Shown: positions 55,203-64,000 of the stretch, piece by piece
How positions within the stretch are numbered: position 1 is the stretch's first letter
Layout of the letters: every line of letters begins with the position of its first letter
From: Closterium sp. Naga37s-1
Lineage: Eukaryota; Streptophyta; Zygnematophyceae; Desmidiales; Closteriaceae
Direction: 5' to 3'
Assembly (NCBI GenBank): GCA_947471745.1
Contig: CANJKZ010000172.1
Location: 1,694,501-1,758,500 of the forward strand
Length of the DNA stretch: 64,000 bases
Notes under the pieces: model-generated
Told to the model about the DNA's origin: nothing
Database searches by the model: none
What the model saw: only the letters and a program-made list of their open reading frames with translations
Made by a program: the position numbers and the translations under genes

Positions 55203-58200
55203 TCAATGCACACTCATCCCAGCAAGCTTCATGCCCTTCCAATGCTCAGATTCAGCCAGACGCTTGGTGAGAATGTCAGCCGCCTGCTGATGGGTCTTCA
55301 CAATCTCCAGCCGCACCTCCTTGTCCAGGAGCCTCCTCACCCAATGCCACTTAGGCCTGATGTGCTTCGTCAGCCCATGAAGGCAAGCATTCTTAGCAAG
55401 CTTCACAGCCGACTCGTTGTCACAGAAAATCACAGTTGGCTCCTTTTGGCACACTCCGATCTCCTCCAACAAACGCCTCAGCCACACCACCTCCTTTGCC
55501 CCATGATGCAGGGCCATGTACTCTGTCTCACACGAGGACTGCCCCACCTCATTCTGCTTCTTACTGCGCCAGCTCACTGCACCACCTCCGAACAGGCACA
55601 CATAGCCTCCAATGCTGGTGCCATCCGCTTTCACCGAGTTGAAGCTAGCGTCAGTGTAGCAGGTCAGGAGCATCTCCCCCTTGCTCAAATCAGCTGCACT
55701 CCTCTGCAGCCTCTGCCTCACAGCACTGTACTCCAAACCCACTGATGCCGTTGCACTCACATAGCGGACCAACCTCTTGGCCGCTTCCAGCTGCTCATGA
55801 CTGGGGCGTGAAACCACACTGGCAAGCCTGGATGTTGCAAAGGCAATGTCAGGCCGTGTGTGGTTAGCCGCATAGTTGAGTGCCCCAACCATGGAATGAA
55901 AAAGTTTCCTGTCACTCTCACCCACCACCTCCTCATCAGCACAGGGCTCCACAGTGAACCCCGAAGGCAGTGGGGTGGCTGGCTTTCCTCCATCTTGCAG
56001 CCCGTACTTCTCAGCCAGCCCCTCACAATACTTTCTCTGGTGCAACCTCAACACTCCCTTGTCAAGGTCCCTCTCCACATGCATCCCTAAATAGTACTTC
56101 ACATCTCCCATCTTGGAGCACTTAAACTGCATCTCCAGCATCTCCTCCACATGCTCAATCATTGCAGACGACTCAGAGAAGAGCAGGATGTCGTCCACAT
56201 ACACCAGGAGCATGAGAAACTGCTCCTTCTCCTGCAGCAGGAACAAGCTGTGATCACACTCACTCTTCTTGAAACCCCCAGCCAGCAGAGTCTCCTCTAA
56301 CTTGTGATACCATGCACGAGGAGCCTGCTTCAGGCCATAGATGGCCTTCTTCAGCCTGCACACCCTGCCGCTCCCATCATCCAAACCCTCAGGCTGTAAC
56401 ATGTACAGCTCCTCCAGAATGATCCCATTGAGGAAGGCGGTGGTGATGTCCATCTGCTTCACCCGCCATCCACGGTTTGCTGCCATTGCCAATGACACCC
56501 GAAGTGTTGTGCCTTTCCCCACAGGAGCATAGAGCTCGTTGAAGTCCTTTCCCTTTGTCTGCTGAAACCCCTTAGCCACAAGCCTTGACTTGTAGCGGGT
56601 CAGCGCCCCATCAGGTCCGTACTTGTGCCTGAAAATCAGCTTGGAAGAAATGGCCTTCTTCCCGGGTGGCAGCTCACACAGCTCCCACGTCTCATTCTCC
56701 AGCAGAGAATCATACTCCTCCTTCACACTCTGCTTCCACTTTTCAGCATCGGGCCCACTCAAGGCCTCAGCTAGCGTCTTGGGCTCAGGGACGGCTGCCC
56801 AGTAGCAGTGTGCTATCTCATCCTCATCACACTGCTCAGCCACACTCCCAGCCCTTACCACCTTTGGCTTGCCACGGCTTGCATAGGTCAGCCTGTTAGG
56901 AGGGCGCACATCCCTCCTAGGACGGTCAGCCGTACGTCCGGCACCTTGTGGAGCACCTTGCTCCTCCTGCTGCTGCGGCTGCTGCTGCTGTTGCTGCTGC
57001 TGCTGCTCCTCCACCTCAGGTTCTCCCCCATCCTCTGTCACCCCAGAGATCTCATTCTCAGAGACAGAAACCTCCACTTGCCTTGAAGGCCGCTGCACCT
57101 CATCGGCCTCGACAATTAGCGGTGTCGTTGGAAGCTTCTGCTGCTGCTGCTGCTGCTTCCACTCCTTGTAGTACAAGGACTCAAGGAACTTCACATCCCT
57201 TGACACAGTCAGCTGCTGGCTGGTCAAGTCCCAAATCAGCCAGCCCTTGTGATCCTTAGCAAGCCCCAAGTGCACACCCCATCTCCCAGAAGCTTCCAGT
57301 TTTCCCCTCTTCTCCTTAGGCACATGAAACACCACCATGCACCCAAAGGCTCTCAGCATGTTCACAGCTGGTGCAATCCCATACCACTTGGTGTAGGGGA
57401 CCCACTGCTTGTCCCCCACAGTCGCCAGCACCCTGTTCTTCACAACAACGACCTGCCGCAGTGCTGTCACCCAAAACGGATCCGGCAGCCCTGCACGCCC
57501 AAGGAGAGTGCGAGCACCTTCCTGCAGGGTCCGGTTGAACCGCTCAGCCACGCCATTCTGCTGAGGGTTGTAAGGCACTGTGAGCTGATGCTGGATCCCC
57601 TTCCGCTTCAGCTCCTTCTCAAAATCAGCGCCGATGAACTCTCCTCCGTTGTCAGTGCGGATCACCTTCACCTTATGTCCGCTCTCCCTTTGAGCTCTCG
57701 GCATCCACTCCTTGAGAACAGCCGCTGCCACCTCCCCCTTAGTCTTCAGAGGGTAGACCCACACCGCACGCGTGTGGTCGTCCACAATGGTCAAGAAGTA
57801 GCGGCTGCCCGAGAGAGAAAGGGCCCTCGTGGGGCCCACCACATCCATGTGCACTAGTGCAAGTGGTGCCTTGGCTGGTCCTGTGCTGCTGCTGAAGGGA
57901 AACTTCGTGAATTTGGTCTCAAGGCAGGTAGGGCAGCTCCCAATCTCCTTTGCTCCCCCCTTCACCTCCAGCCCCTTCAAGCACCCATCCTTTACCAACT
58001 TCTGCAGCATAGGAATGTTCACATGGCACAGCCTCTCATGCCACGTCTCCCAATCAGCCTCACCACTCCCAGATGAAGCCTTTGCCCATGCAGCTGTCGC
58101 ATCCACACCAGCAAGCACCTCACCATGTGGCTGCTGTGGCTGCTGCACCTTCTTGACTGCATCCAGGGCCCCAGCAGTTGGTGCAGTCTCCTCTCCTCCC

Positions 58201-59663
58201 GCAGTTGCTTTAGCCGCTGCCGCTGCCTTTGCCGTTGCTGGTGGTTTCCCCTTCCAAGGGATGATGGGCAGCTGCCACAGGTCCTTGATGCAGCTGCTCT
58301 TCTCCTCCAAGTTCCACAGCAGCAACTTCCCAAGCTTTGCATGGCAGCTGGTTGGGCCGAAGGTAACTTCAGCCTTGCTCTTCTGCAGCCGGCGCACAGA
58401 AAGAAGGTTAGCGGACAAACCTTCAACCAACAGCACATTCCCAAGCCCCACAAGCTCTCCATTGGCTCCCATCACCTTAGAATTCCCAACACCAATCACA
58501 GGGAGCAAAGCACCTGAAGCGGCAGCCACAAACTTGATCTTCCCAGGAGGTTTTACCTCATCAAGCAAATCTGCCCGTGGGGTCATATGACTCGTGCAAC
58601 CTGAATCGATCACCCAGTGAGTGAGGGGGTGCATCACAACCTTCCCAACTGAACCCATATCACCCCCACTCCCTTGCACATCCTCAACCATGAGGAACAT
58701 CCCAGGGTCGGCTTTACCTTGTGCACCATCACCTTGTGCACCTGATCCTTGCACAGCGCCACCGCGTGCACGTTCACCACTTGGCGGCTTCATGCCTGGA
58801 GGGGCCCATCCCTCAGGCCGGCTGAAACACTTGAACCACGGGTGTCCAGCCTTCTTGCAGTACCAGCACGCACCCTCCATTCGGGTGCTCCCCCTGCCAC
58901 CAGAGCTCCCATGCCCCTCATTGTAGTCACCTCGGCCTCTCCCTCTGCCAAAGCCTCTCCCACGGCCTCGGCCTCTCCCTCCCCCTCTTCCTCTGCTGCC
59001 TCCTGCAGCTCCATACCCCTCAGCAGTTTTGTTGGCAGCACCACCTCCCGTGTGGCGCCTGCGGAAGTCCTCTTGCAGAATCTGCTGCCGTAGCCACTCA
59101 GGCGTCCATTTGTCCTGCTGAACGTTGAGGGTGGGGATGAGGTTGTCCCACGAGTTGTCGAGCACCGAGATGATTTTGGTGCACTGTTGCATCTGCGATA
59201 CTTCGCTGCCCGCCGCTGCCATCCTCGCATAGGTGTCCTTGATCTTGTCAAGGACCGGTTTCACATCATCTCCCGGTTTCATGGAGAGGGCAGCCAACTC
59301 CTTCTCCAACACAATCACCATCGGCAGCGTGTTGGGCTGAATCACGTCGCGTAGCAGCTTCCATGCCTTCGGTCCGGAATCATCCAACTCCACCAAATCC
59401 TTGATGTGCTGGAACATGTCGTTGTTGACCGATTGGAGGATGAGGTCGTAAAGCACCGCGCTCTTCTCAATCCACCGATCGCGGGCATCTCCTTCCCCCG
59501 GCATCTTCTCCTCTCCCATTGCAATTTTCAGCAGCTTGTAGCGCTTGAAGGCGCTCCGCATCCGCCCGCTCCATTCCTCATAGTTGGAGCCATCCAAAGC
59601 TTCGATCTTGGATGGTGGCGGTTCACTCCTCTTCTCAGCTGCATCTCCACTCCCTTGATTCAT
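55203..59663 (-). CDS. copia Gag-Pol polyprotein of J
   Basis: It has 1486 residues from the ATG reading MNQGSGDAAEKR, a usual length for Tnt1-like elements. Approximate domains are gag 1-260 (LDGSNYEEWSGRM), the zinc knuckle CWYCKKAGHPWFKC near 265, protease VIDSGCTSHM near 350, a pre-integrase motif near 550, an integrase core 600-740 (HMDVVGPTRA, DNGGEFIGADF, QQNGVAERF), reverse transcriptase 960-1200 (YVDDILL near 1155), and RNase H 1335-1480 (CYTDASF, TKHIRPKWHWV, ADILTKRL). It would supply capsid, processing, copying and integration. All landmark motifs are present. Confidence 0.93.
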   Translation of the reverse strand: MNQGSGDAAEKRSEPPPSKIEALDGSNYEEWSGRMRSAFKRYKLLKIAMGEEKMPGEGDARDRWIEKSAVLYDLILQSVNNDMFQHIKDLVELDDSGPKAWKLLRDVIQPNTLPMVIVLEKELAALSMKPGDDVKPVLDKIKDTYARMAAAGSEVSQMQQCTKIISVLDNSWDNLIPTLNVQQDKWTPEWLRQQILQEDFRRRHTGGGAANKTAEGYGAAGGSRGRGGGRGRGRGRGFGRGRGRGDYNEGHGSSGGRGSTRMEGACWYCKKAGHPWFKCFSRPEGWAPPGMKPPSGERARGGAVQGSGAQGDGAQGKADPGMFLMVEDVQGSGGDMGSVGKVVMHPLTHWVIDSGCTSHMTPRADLLDEVKPPGKIKFVAAASGALLPVIGVGNSKVMGANGELVGLGNVLLVEGLSANLLSVRRLQKSKAEVTFGPTSCHAKLGKLLLWNLEEKSSCIKDLWQLPIIPWKGKPPATAKAAAAAKATAGGEETAPTAGALDAVKKVQQPQQPHGEVLAGVDATAAWAKASSGSGEADWETWHERLCHVNIPMLQKLVKDGCLKGLEVKGGAKEIGSCPTCLETKFTKFPFSSSTGPAKAPLALVHMDVVGPTRALSLSGSRYFLTIVDDHTRAVWVYPLKTKGEVAAAVLKEWMPRAQRESGHKVKVIRTDNGGEFIGADFEKELKRKGIQHQLTVPYNPQQNGVAERFNRTLQEGARTLLGRAGLPDPFWVTALRQVVVVKNRVLATVGDKQWVPYTKWYGIAPAVNMLRAFGCMVVFHVPKEKRGKLEASGRWGVHLGLAKDHKGWLIWDLTSQQLTVSRDVKFLESLYYKEWKQQQQQQKLPTTPLIVEADEVQRPSRQVEVSVSENEISGVTEDGGEPEVEEQQQQQQQQQPQQQEEQGAPQGAGRTADRPRRDVRPPNRLTYASRGKPKVVRAGSVAEQCDEDEIAHCYWAAVPEPKTLAEALSGPDAEKWKQSVKEEYDSLLENETWELCELPPGKKAISSKLIFRHKYGPDGALTRYKSRLVAKGFQQTKGKDFNELYAPVGKGTTLRVSLAMAANRGWRVKQMDITTAFLNGIILEELYMLQPEGLDDGSGRVCRLKKAIYGLKQAPRAWYHKLEETLLAGGFKKSECDHSLFLLQEKEQFLMLLVYVDDILLFSESSAMIEHVEEMLEMQFKCSKMGDVKYYLGMHVERDLDKGVLRLHQRKYCEGLAEKYGLQDGGKPATPLPSGFTVEPCADEEVVGESDRKLFHSMVGALNYAANHTRPDIAFATSRLASVVSRPSHEQLEAAKRLVRYVSATASVGLEYSAVRQRLQRSAADLSKGEMLLTCYTDASFNSVKADGTSIGGYVCLFGGGAVSWRSKKQNEVGQSSCETEYMALHHGAKEVVWLRRLLEEIGVCQKEPTVIFCDNESAVKLAKNACLHGLTKHIRPKWHWVRRLLDKEVRLEIVKTHQQAADILTKRLAESEHWKGMKLAGMSVH

Positions 59664-59899
59664 CTCCTCTGCTCCCAATCAGAGGTTTCAGCTCCCCCTT
59701 TTGCTGGTCACAATGTAGATCCACACAATCTTCACAAGTGTCGGCGCCAACGAAATTTCGGCAGAGTTTCCCCTTAGCGGAAGTCACATCCAACCTCCAG
59801 AACTCCACTTAGGCACGCCCACAGGCCATGGTGGGTCTAAGAGGGTCTTCACACTTCAGTAGACTCCTCATAGGGTCCTTAATCAGCTCTGATACCACT

Positions 59900-60766
59900 T
59901 GTTAGAGATTAAGGACGGAGTCTATGAAGATTAGGGGCTGAAATATCTCAAAATCGTCAACTACAATTCTGGACAGAAAAGTCGTCGTCACAAGAAACGT
60001 CGTCGACGAAAGGTCCACTGTTAGAATTCTTTCAAACTCGAGTATGTTGTAGCCCTTGACCGTGGCTATCTTTCCCAATTTGAATAGTATCATAATATGG
60101 AGTATAACTCGAGTTATGAACTTCGGCGCACTAGGGGGTATGCTGCCATAGAAAACGTAACTCAATCACAATGATCTCACAACTTTACACAAGAAAGTTG
60201 GAGTAGCACTAAACCAGGTGGAAGGGATGAGGAGGACGAGAGGGAAGGTCCCAAGAGAGTCCCCAACCAAGGAAACCCCATGCCATACAATTCCCTTCCC
60301 CATAGGCAACCCAACTTTGACCTTTGTCACTATCCCAACCTCCACAATCCACCTCAACCCAACTTGGCCACACTTGCCAACCTGGTTTGGTTTCTCCCAA
60401 CCATTTGGCAGCAACTACAGTAGAAAAGACGAATTTCCCAACCCCCAAAAGTCTGTACCCCATATTGAGTCAACCCCACAACTTCCCATAGTCACCACAA
60501 CCAAATATCAAAAGCATACGAACTCCAACGTTCGTAACTTTCTTGTTCGTGCTCCGATTGAAGCGATACTTGGTTCTTCGGAAAGCTCTTGAGCAGAGGA
60601 GTCACTTCAGATATCTGCTCAAGCCAAATAACATTCACACACACACTCAGAAAAACCAAACCGCACAAAACACAAATTCTTGCACACACTCACAACACGC
60701 ATGCAACGCACGAACATATGATGGGAGGCAGACAGACGTGAATGCGAATGGTAGCATCACTCAACA
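59900..60766 (-). repeat. J LTR, right (5' LTR)
   Basis: It is followed on the minus strand by AG and then the Met-type primer site (about 59880-59897). Confidence 0.93.
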
Positions 60767-60836
60767 GGAGCGGTGGTGGGGGGAGTTGGGGTCATCAGCA
60801 AGTGCCACCCGCTCCCAGCCTGTGCTTTGTCCTCAG

Positions 60837-60910
60837 CCAATCACGTCCATTGAGTGGAGCCAGCATGAGAGCTCCACGCTCGCTTCCTCCTGTGCCGACA
60901 ACCGGATCAC
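60837..60910 (+). pseudogene. amplified GRWD1 exon, copy 5
   Basis: The acceptor is TTGTCCTCAG and the donor GTAAGT. It reads QPITSIEWSQHE-like, then SCADNRIT. It is nearly the same as copy 3, so the two repeat units were copied as a block. Confidence 0.75.
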
Positions 60911-60999
60911 GTAAGTGGTGTCGGAGTGGTGGGTGAGGGGGTTGGGGTCACCAGCAAGTGCCACTCGCTCCCAGCCTGTGCTTGTTCATAGCGCACTTC

Positions 61000-61509
61000 T
61001 GATGGAAAGCGCGCGAATCCGGAGAGCGTACAAGAGATTAAGTCTGCCGACTTCGACGGAACATTGCGTGCAGCTCACGTAATCTTAAACTATGAACAGG
61101 TACGCGTTAGAAATTTCTTAATCTCTTCTTTCCAGAATGGTAACGCACGCCTTCAACCAAGATCTAGGCCGATCGCTATCGCGATTTAAGTGCGACGGGG
61201 TATCCTAGCGGATTTACTTGGCAGCCATGGATTAGATCAAGAAAGTAACTTTAGCAAGAATTCAGATTTGCAAAGTGACGAGTTGGTCAAACCCTACCAA
61301 CCGAACCCTCGCCCTACAACGATCCCCAACAACCCAAAGTGCCAAACTAGCAACACCAAAGTTGTTGTAGTGGGTAGCAAATGTTTGTTGGTGCTTGTTG
61401 GGTGCGAAATCAATTCCAGCCCGCAACAAGTCTAGCAAGCACATTTTGCCCAAACCCTTAGCCCACAACCAGCTAGAGCAAAATACCACAACCACCTACA
61501 CTATCAACA
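61000..61509. mobile_element. probable solo LTR
   Basis: This 510-bp stretch starts TGATGG and ends ATCAACA. It is flanked by a perfect 5-bp duplication ACTTC (60995-60999 and 61510-61514) and cuts one GRWD1 repeat unit between CGCACTTC and CAACC. It has no internal region. The family is unknown; orientation may be minus (minus-strand start TGTTGATAG). Confidence 0.7.
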
Positions 61510-61603
61510 ACTTCAACCACCATCGCCAGCCCGTCACGTCCATTGAATGGAGCTCCCATGAGGGCTCCACTCTTGCTACCTCCTGCGCGGATAACCAGAT
61601 CAC
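61510..61603 (+). pseudogene. amplified GRWD1 exon, copy 6
   Basis: It reads FNHHRQPVTSIEWSSHEGS, then SCADNQIT, and ends at a GTGAGTGG donor like copy 1. Confidence 0.75.
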
Positions 61604-61639
61604 GTGAGTGGTGGTGAGAGGTTGCAGTGGAGAAGGGGC

Positions 61640-61746
61640 GCATTCATAGCGCACTTCAACCACCACCGCCAGCCCATCACGTCCATCGCGTGGAGCCCGC
61701 ATGAGAGCTCCACGCTCGCTACCTCCTGCGCTGACAACCAGCTCAC
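61640..61746 (+). pseudogene. amplified GRWD1 exon, copy 7
   Basis: It reads AFIAHFNHHRQPITSIAW, then SCADNQLT, and ends at a GTAAGT donor. The Glu of IEW is replaced by Ala. Confidence 0.75.
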
Positions 61747-61920
61747 GTAAGTGGTGTGGGAGTGGTGGTGGGAGTGGTGGTGGGAGTGGTGGTGGGAGTG
61801 GTGGTGGGAGTGGTGGTGGTGGGAGTGGTGGTGGGGAGAGTGGTGGTGGGGGGTGTGGTGGTGGGGGGAGTGGTGGTGGGGGGAGTGGTGGTGGGGGGAG
61901 TGGTGGTGGTGGGAGTTGAG
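61747..61920 (+). repeat. GGTGGGAGTGGT minisatellite
   Basis: About sixteen units of GGTGGGAGTGGT and GGTGGGGGGAGT lie just downstream of exon copy 7. Shorter runs follow copies 2 and 4. Confidence 0.9.
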
Positions 61921-62041
61921 GTCACCAGCAAATGCCACTCCCTCCCTTTCGTTCTCCTCATCCCTACACTCCCTCCCTCCATTCTTTCCTCCCCCCACCC
62001 CGTCAACTGCTTTCCTCAACCCGCCACCATGTGCGGAACAG

Positions 62042-62162
62042 CATATGGGACCTGTCATTGGAGCGAGATGCAGAGGAAGAGGCGGAGTTTGAGGCAGGGC
62101 AGAAGAAGCCGCAGGCAGAGGCGCCATCAGACCTGCCTCCCCAGCCGCTCTTCGTGCACCAG
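62042..62162 (+). CDS. GRWD1: GRWD1-like exon (WDLSLERDAEEEAEFE)
   Basis: After a GGAACAG acceptor it reads IWDLSLERDAEEEAEFEAG, then PSDLPPQPLFVHQ. This matches the WDLAVERD...LPQQLLFVHQ part of GRWD1. The phase fits joining to an exon ending ATCAC. After 62162 the bases are GCTTAG rather than GT, so the donor is weak or lost. Read onward, a TAG follows within two codons. Confidence 0.8.
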
Positions 62163-62248
62163 GCTTAGTTTCCTCCTCTGTCTCCTTCAATAAACCTCTT
62201 TGCTCCTCTTCTTCCCCCTCTCCCACCCCAATCTGCCACCTACTGCAG

Positions 62249-62330
62249 GGTCAGACAAACATCAAGGAGCTACACTGGCATCCGCACATCACGGGATTCT
62301 GATTTCCACTGCTGCTGCTTTCACTACATT
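62249..62330 (+). pseudogene. GRWD1-like last exon, copy 1
   Basis: The acceptor is CTACTGCAG. It reads QTNIKELHWHPHITGF, then loses the frame before the ISTAA motif. Confidence 0.7.
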
Positions 62331-62419
62331 ACTTCCTGGACTTCGCTGTTCAACACCTCGTTCCGCTCCCCTCCTTCCCCTTCGTCGCCCTCTCCCACCC
62401 CCTCTGCCACCAACTGCAG

Positions 62420-62495
62420 GGTCAGACGGACATAAAGGAGCTACACTGTCATCCGAACATCCCAGGCATGCTGATATCCACTGCTGCTGCTTGGT
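62420..62495 (+). pseudogene. GRWD1-like last exon, copy 2
   Basis: The acceptor is AACTGCAG. It reads QTDIKELHCHPNIPGMLISTAA in frame, with the family Trp replaced by Cys, then diverges. Confidence 0.7.
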
Positions 62496-62553
62496 ATATC
62501 TCTATTCAACACCTCTCTCCGCTCCCCTCCTTTCCCTCCTGTACCCATAACAG

Positions 62554-62676
62554 GGTCAGACGGACATAAAGGAGCTGCACTAGCATCCGCACATTCCGGG
62601 CATGCTCATTTCCACTGCTGCCGATGGCTTCAACGCCTTCATGCCAGGGCTGACGTTCCATGTTAGACCTCCCTGA
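62554..62676 (+). pseudogene. GRWD1: GRWD1-like last exon, copy 3
   Basis: The acceptor is CATAACAG. It reads QTDIKELH, a TAG at 62581-62583 in place of the Trp codon, then HPHIPGMLISTAADGFNAF and a short end with a TGA at 62674-62676. This is the only copy reaching the protein's C-terminus. Confidence 0.75.
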
Positions 62677-62862
62677 TTCCGGGAAAATACCCCCCCCCTG
62701 TATTATGGGTGCACATTTTTCAGAGGTTTGCTACTCTGATTGCTCAGTGTCAAACGAAGTCTCACTCTGATGTGCCAGGGATCACAACAACAATTCAGTG
62801 TTGCTTAAAAAATTGCACTATGCTTTTCACTGCGGTATACAGCATGCTGGAAGTTTCCTACA

Positions 62863-64000
62863 CTATCTAGTGCATCGGCTTGTCAATGTGGAACACCTCC
62901 TCCACAGCTTCATCGTCCGAGAGGAAGGGGTTGTCCTCCTCCTCCTCCCCCACGACCTCTTGATCGTCGCCCAGGTCCTGTTCCACATCCTCTTCCTCCT
63001 CCTCCCCCTCCTCCTCGTTCTGCCCGGCAGTTCCAGCAACCTCGTCTTCACCCTCCTTCTCTTTAACCTTCCAGTCACGCTCTGCCGCAGCCAGCTTTGC
63101 GCTCTTCGCAGGGCGCCTCCTCCTCATGGACCTCCAGTGCTTCCGGCCATTCGATGTCATACTCCAGGAGCGAGATCTGCATCAGCTCGCCCAGCCGCGC
63201 GTTGCAGAGTACGCCTCGCACCCACGACTTGATGGCGTTTTGCCAGGAGAAACCCCTCTCGCACTCCACGGTTGACAAGGGGAGCACGCGATCGCCTGCA
63301 ACAGAAGGATGAGGTTGGGCCATCTCCTGCCTGGTACAATCATGCAGCAGCACACACCGTGAAGAAACGTTTATGACATGCACAACACACCAACACTCAG
63401 AAACAGCGCTGCCCCGAGCAGTACGTTACTTCTTCGAGTCTGCGCTCCAGAGAATGTTTGTCAGGCCCTGCTCGAAGCTCTCTAGCTCGTGGTGCGTCTC
63501 CATTATCGCACAGAATGTCGGGAGCTCCCTCTCTGCGGCCTTGAGGTCGAATCCTGTCAGCTTGTTGCGGAAAGCTTGCTACATCCCAGAAGCCACTCAC
63601 GGCACTTCCGCTCCCGTTGAGCCTTAATCTTCAGCCACTTCCCCGCCCGAAACAGCTTCGTCGGCCCCAGCTTCCCCATGTCATCCAGACGCTCGTTGAG
63701 GTTGTCCACGCAATCGCGGGCGAACATGCGACACAGCTTCACGCGCTCGGCGTAAGTGCTTCCGTACTTGTGCCCCGGGAGCTTCCTCTCGTGCATGGTA
63801 TAGAGGTGGTTGATTGGGGTCCTTCACCGTCCACGCCTTGCACCCGGACCTTCTTGCCTCCGCCTTGCCCGTGCAGCTTCAGAAAGCTGACCAGCCAGCT
63901 CTTGCTCTCGCCACCGAACGGCTTGTCGTTGGTCAAGTACCGCTCCGTCAGATCCGCCGTGGTGGACTCAATGGTCATAGAAATCTCCGTCACATCCAGC
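62863..64000 (-). pseudogene. N2: second hAT-type transposase gene, cut by window
   Basis: On the minus strand it runs in from beyond the window. The first visible part reads LDVTEISMTIESTTADLTERY and KVRVQGVDGEG, matching the N1 gene. The frame changes near 63790, continuing as THLYTMHERKLPGHKYGST. Next come LTGFDLKAAERELPTFCAI and, after a likely intron ending TTGCAG at 63296, DRVLPLSTVECERGFSWQNAIKSW (63291 downward), the hAT dimerisation signature. An acidic tail lies in a shifted frame (about 63060-62870). At least two frame changes make it a probable pseudogene. The catalytic N-terminal part lies outside the window. Confidence 0.7.

Larger units (their letters stand above)
54279..60766 (-). 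mobile_element. J: Tnt1-like Ty1/copia element, looks whole
   Basis: Two 867-bp LTRs (54279-55145 and 59900-60766) appear identical by eye. The target duplication is GGAGC (54274-54278 and 60767-60771). On the minus strand the primer site TGGTATCAGAGCTGATTAAGG lies two bases from the 5' LTR. A single long polyprotein frame follows, then a purine tract AGAGGGGGAG next to the 3' LTR. It looks whole, with no break seen, and very recent. It lies in GGTGGGAGT-repeat intron DNA of the GRWD1-like locus. Confidence 0.95.
44574..62676 (+). pseudogene. GRWD1: GRWD1/RRB1-like WD40 gene, exploded by insertions
   Basis: Exons in order encode recognisable parts of glutamate-rich WD-repeat protein 1, a nucleolar factor for ribosomal protein L3 and 60S assembly in other eukaryotes. 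These are GHQGSVEDIQ, then TEPEVFASSGVDGTVCFWDVRAA, HDANVNVISWN, VASGCDDGSFRIWDLR, QPITSIEWSPHE, DLSLERDAEEEAEFE, KELHWHPHI, and a C-terminus reading ISTAADGFNAFMP. Intron borders are mostly GT-AG. Several exons are tandemly repeated, and copia elements H2 and J plus a solo LTR lie in the introns and repeats. In-frame stops (45272-45274, 62581-62583), frame changes in exon copies and a weak splice site after 62162 suggest a pseudogene. The N-terminal half is absent from the window. Homology is strong by eye; loss of function is inference. Confidence 0.75.

Noticed and set aside
62664-62700. Left inverted end of hAT element N2
   Set aside because: GACCTCCCTGATTC here is only weakly like CAGGTCCTCAGATTC of N1, and no duplication could be tested because the other end is outside the window.

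Overview
The window looks like repeat-rich nuclear DNA of a green-lineage eukaryote. A streptophyte alga or other plant relative is my inference. The reasons are Tnt1-like Ty1/copia polyproteins, LTRs followed by an initiator-Met-tRNA primer site (TGGTATCAGAGC or close variants), plant-type telo-box motifs (AAACCCTA) in several LTRs, and GT-AG introns in the one recognisable host gene. I cannot name the species.

Almost everything here is transposon, much of it nested. 1-3173: 3' part of a copia element (A), cut by the window edge. 4056-4720: old copia relic. 4930-8366: non-coding double element (B) with two internal regions and an unlike middle LTR. About 8770-13600: 5' fragments of three copia elements. 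13731-14328: decayed hAT miniature element. 14432-21829: TRIM element split by a copia element (H1, 14655-21673). 22131-27912: hAT element with a transposase gene, split by a very young copia derivative (D, 23089-27475) that carries gag, protease and integrase but no reverse transcriptase. 27.9-33.3 kb: mostly low-complexity DNA with one possible host gene. 33332-43203: copia element E, whose 3' LTR holds element F, which holds element G. 43467-44164: hAT miniature element with matching ends.

From 44.5 to 62.7 kb the 3' part of one host gene can be followed: a GRWD1/RRB1-like WD40 protein, a ribosome-assembly factor in other eukaryotes. Several of its exons are tandemly multiplied, one of them about seven times. 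The locus is stretched by a nearly whole copia element (H2, 46546-53764), a copia element that looks whole with matching LTRs (J, 54279-60766) and a probable solo LTR (61000-61509). Many exon copies carry lesions, so the locus is probably a pseudogene. The window ends in a second hAT transposase gene (62863-64000).

The short-LTR copia families A, B, D, F, G, H1 and H2 form one related group. Members share short LTRs, GC-rich tandem-repeat leaders and, in six of them, a conserved block just before the 3' LTR. In those with gag they share an unusual Cys/His motif, and some repeat a short peptide motif. B, F and G have the LTRs and leaders but no recognisable protein, so they probably depended on coding relatives. 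Four points deserve most attention: the amplified GRWD1 exon, the shared 3' block and telo-boxes, the Trp-Gly-rich segment in E, and the chimeric layout of B.
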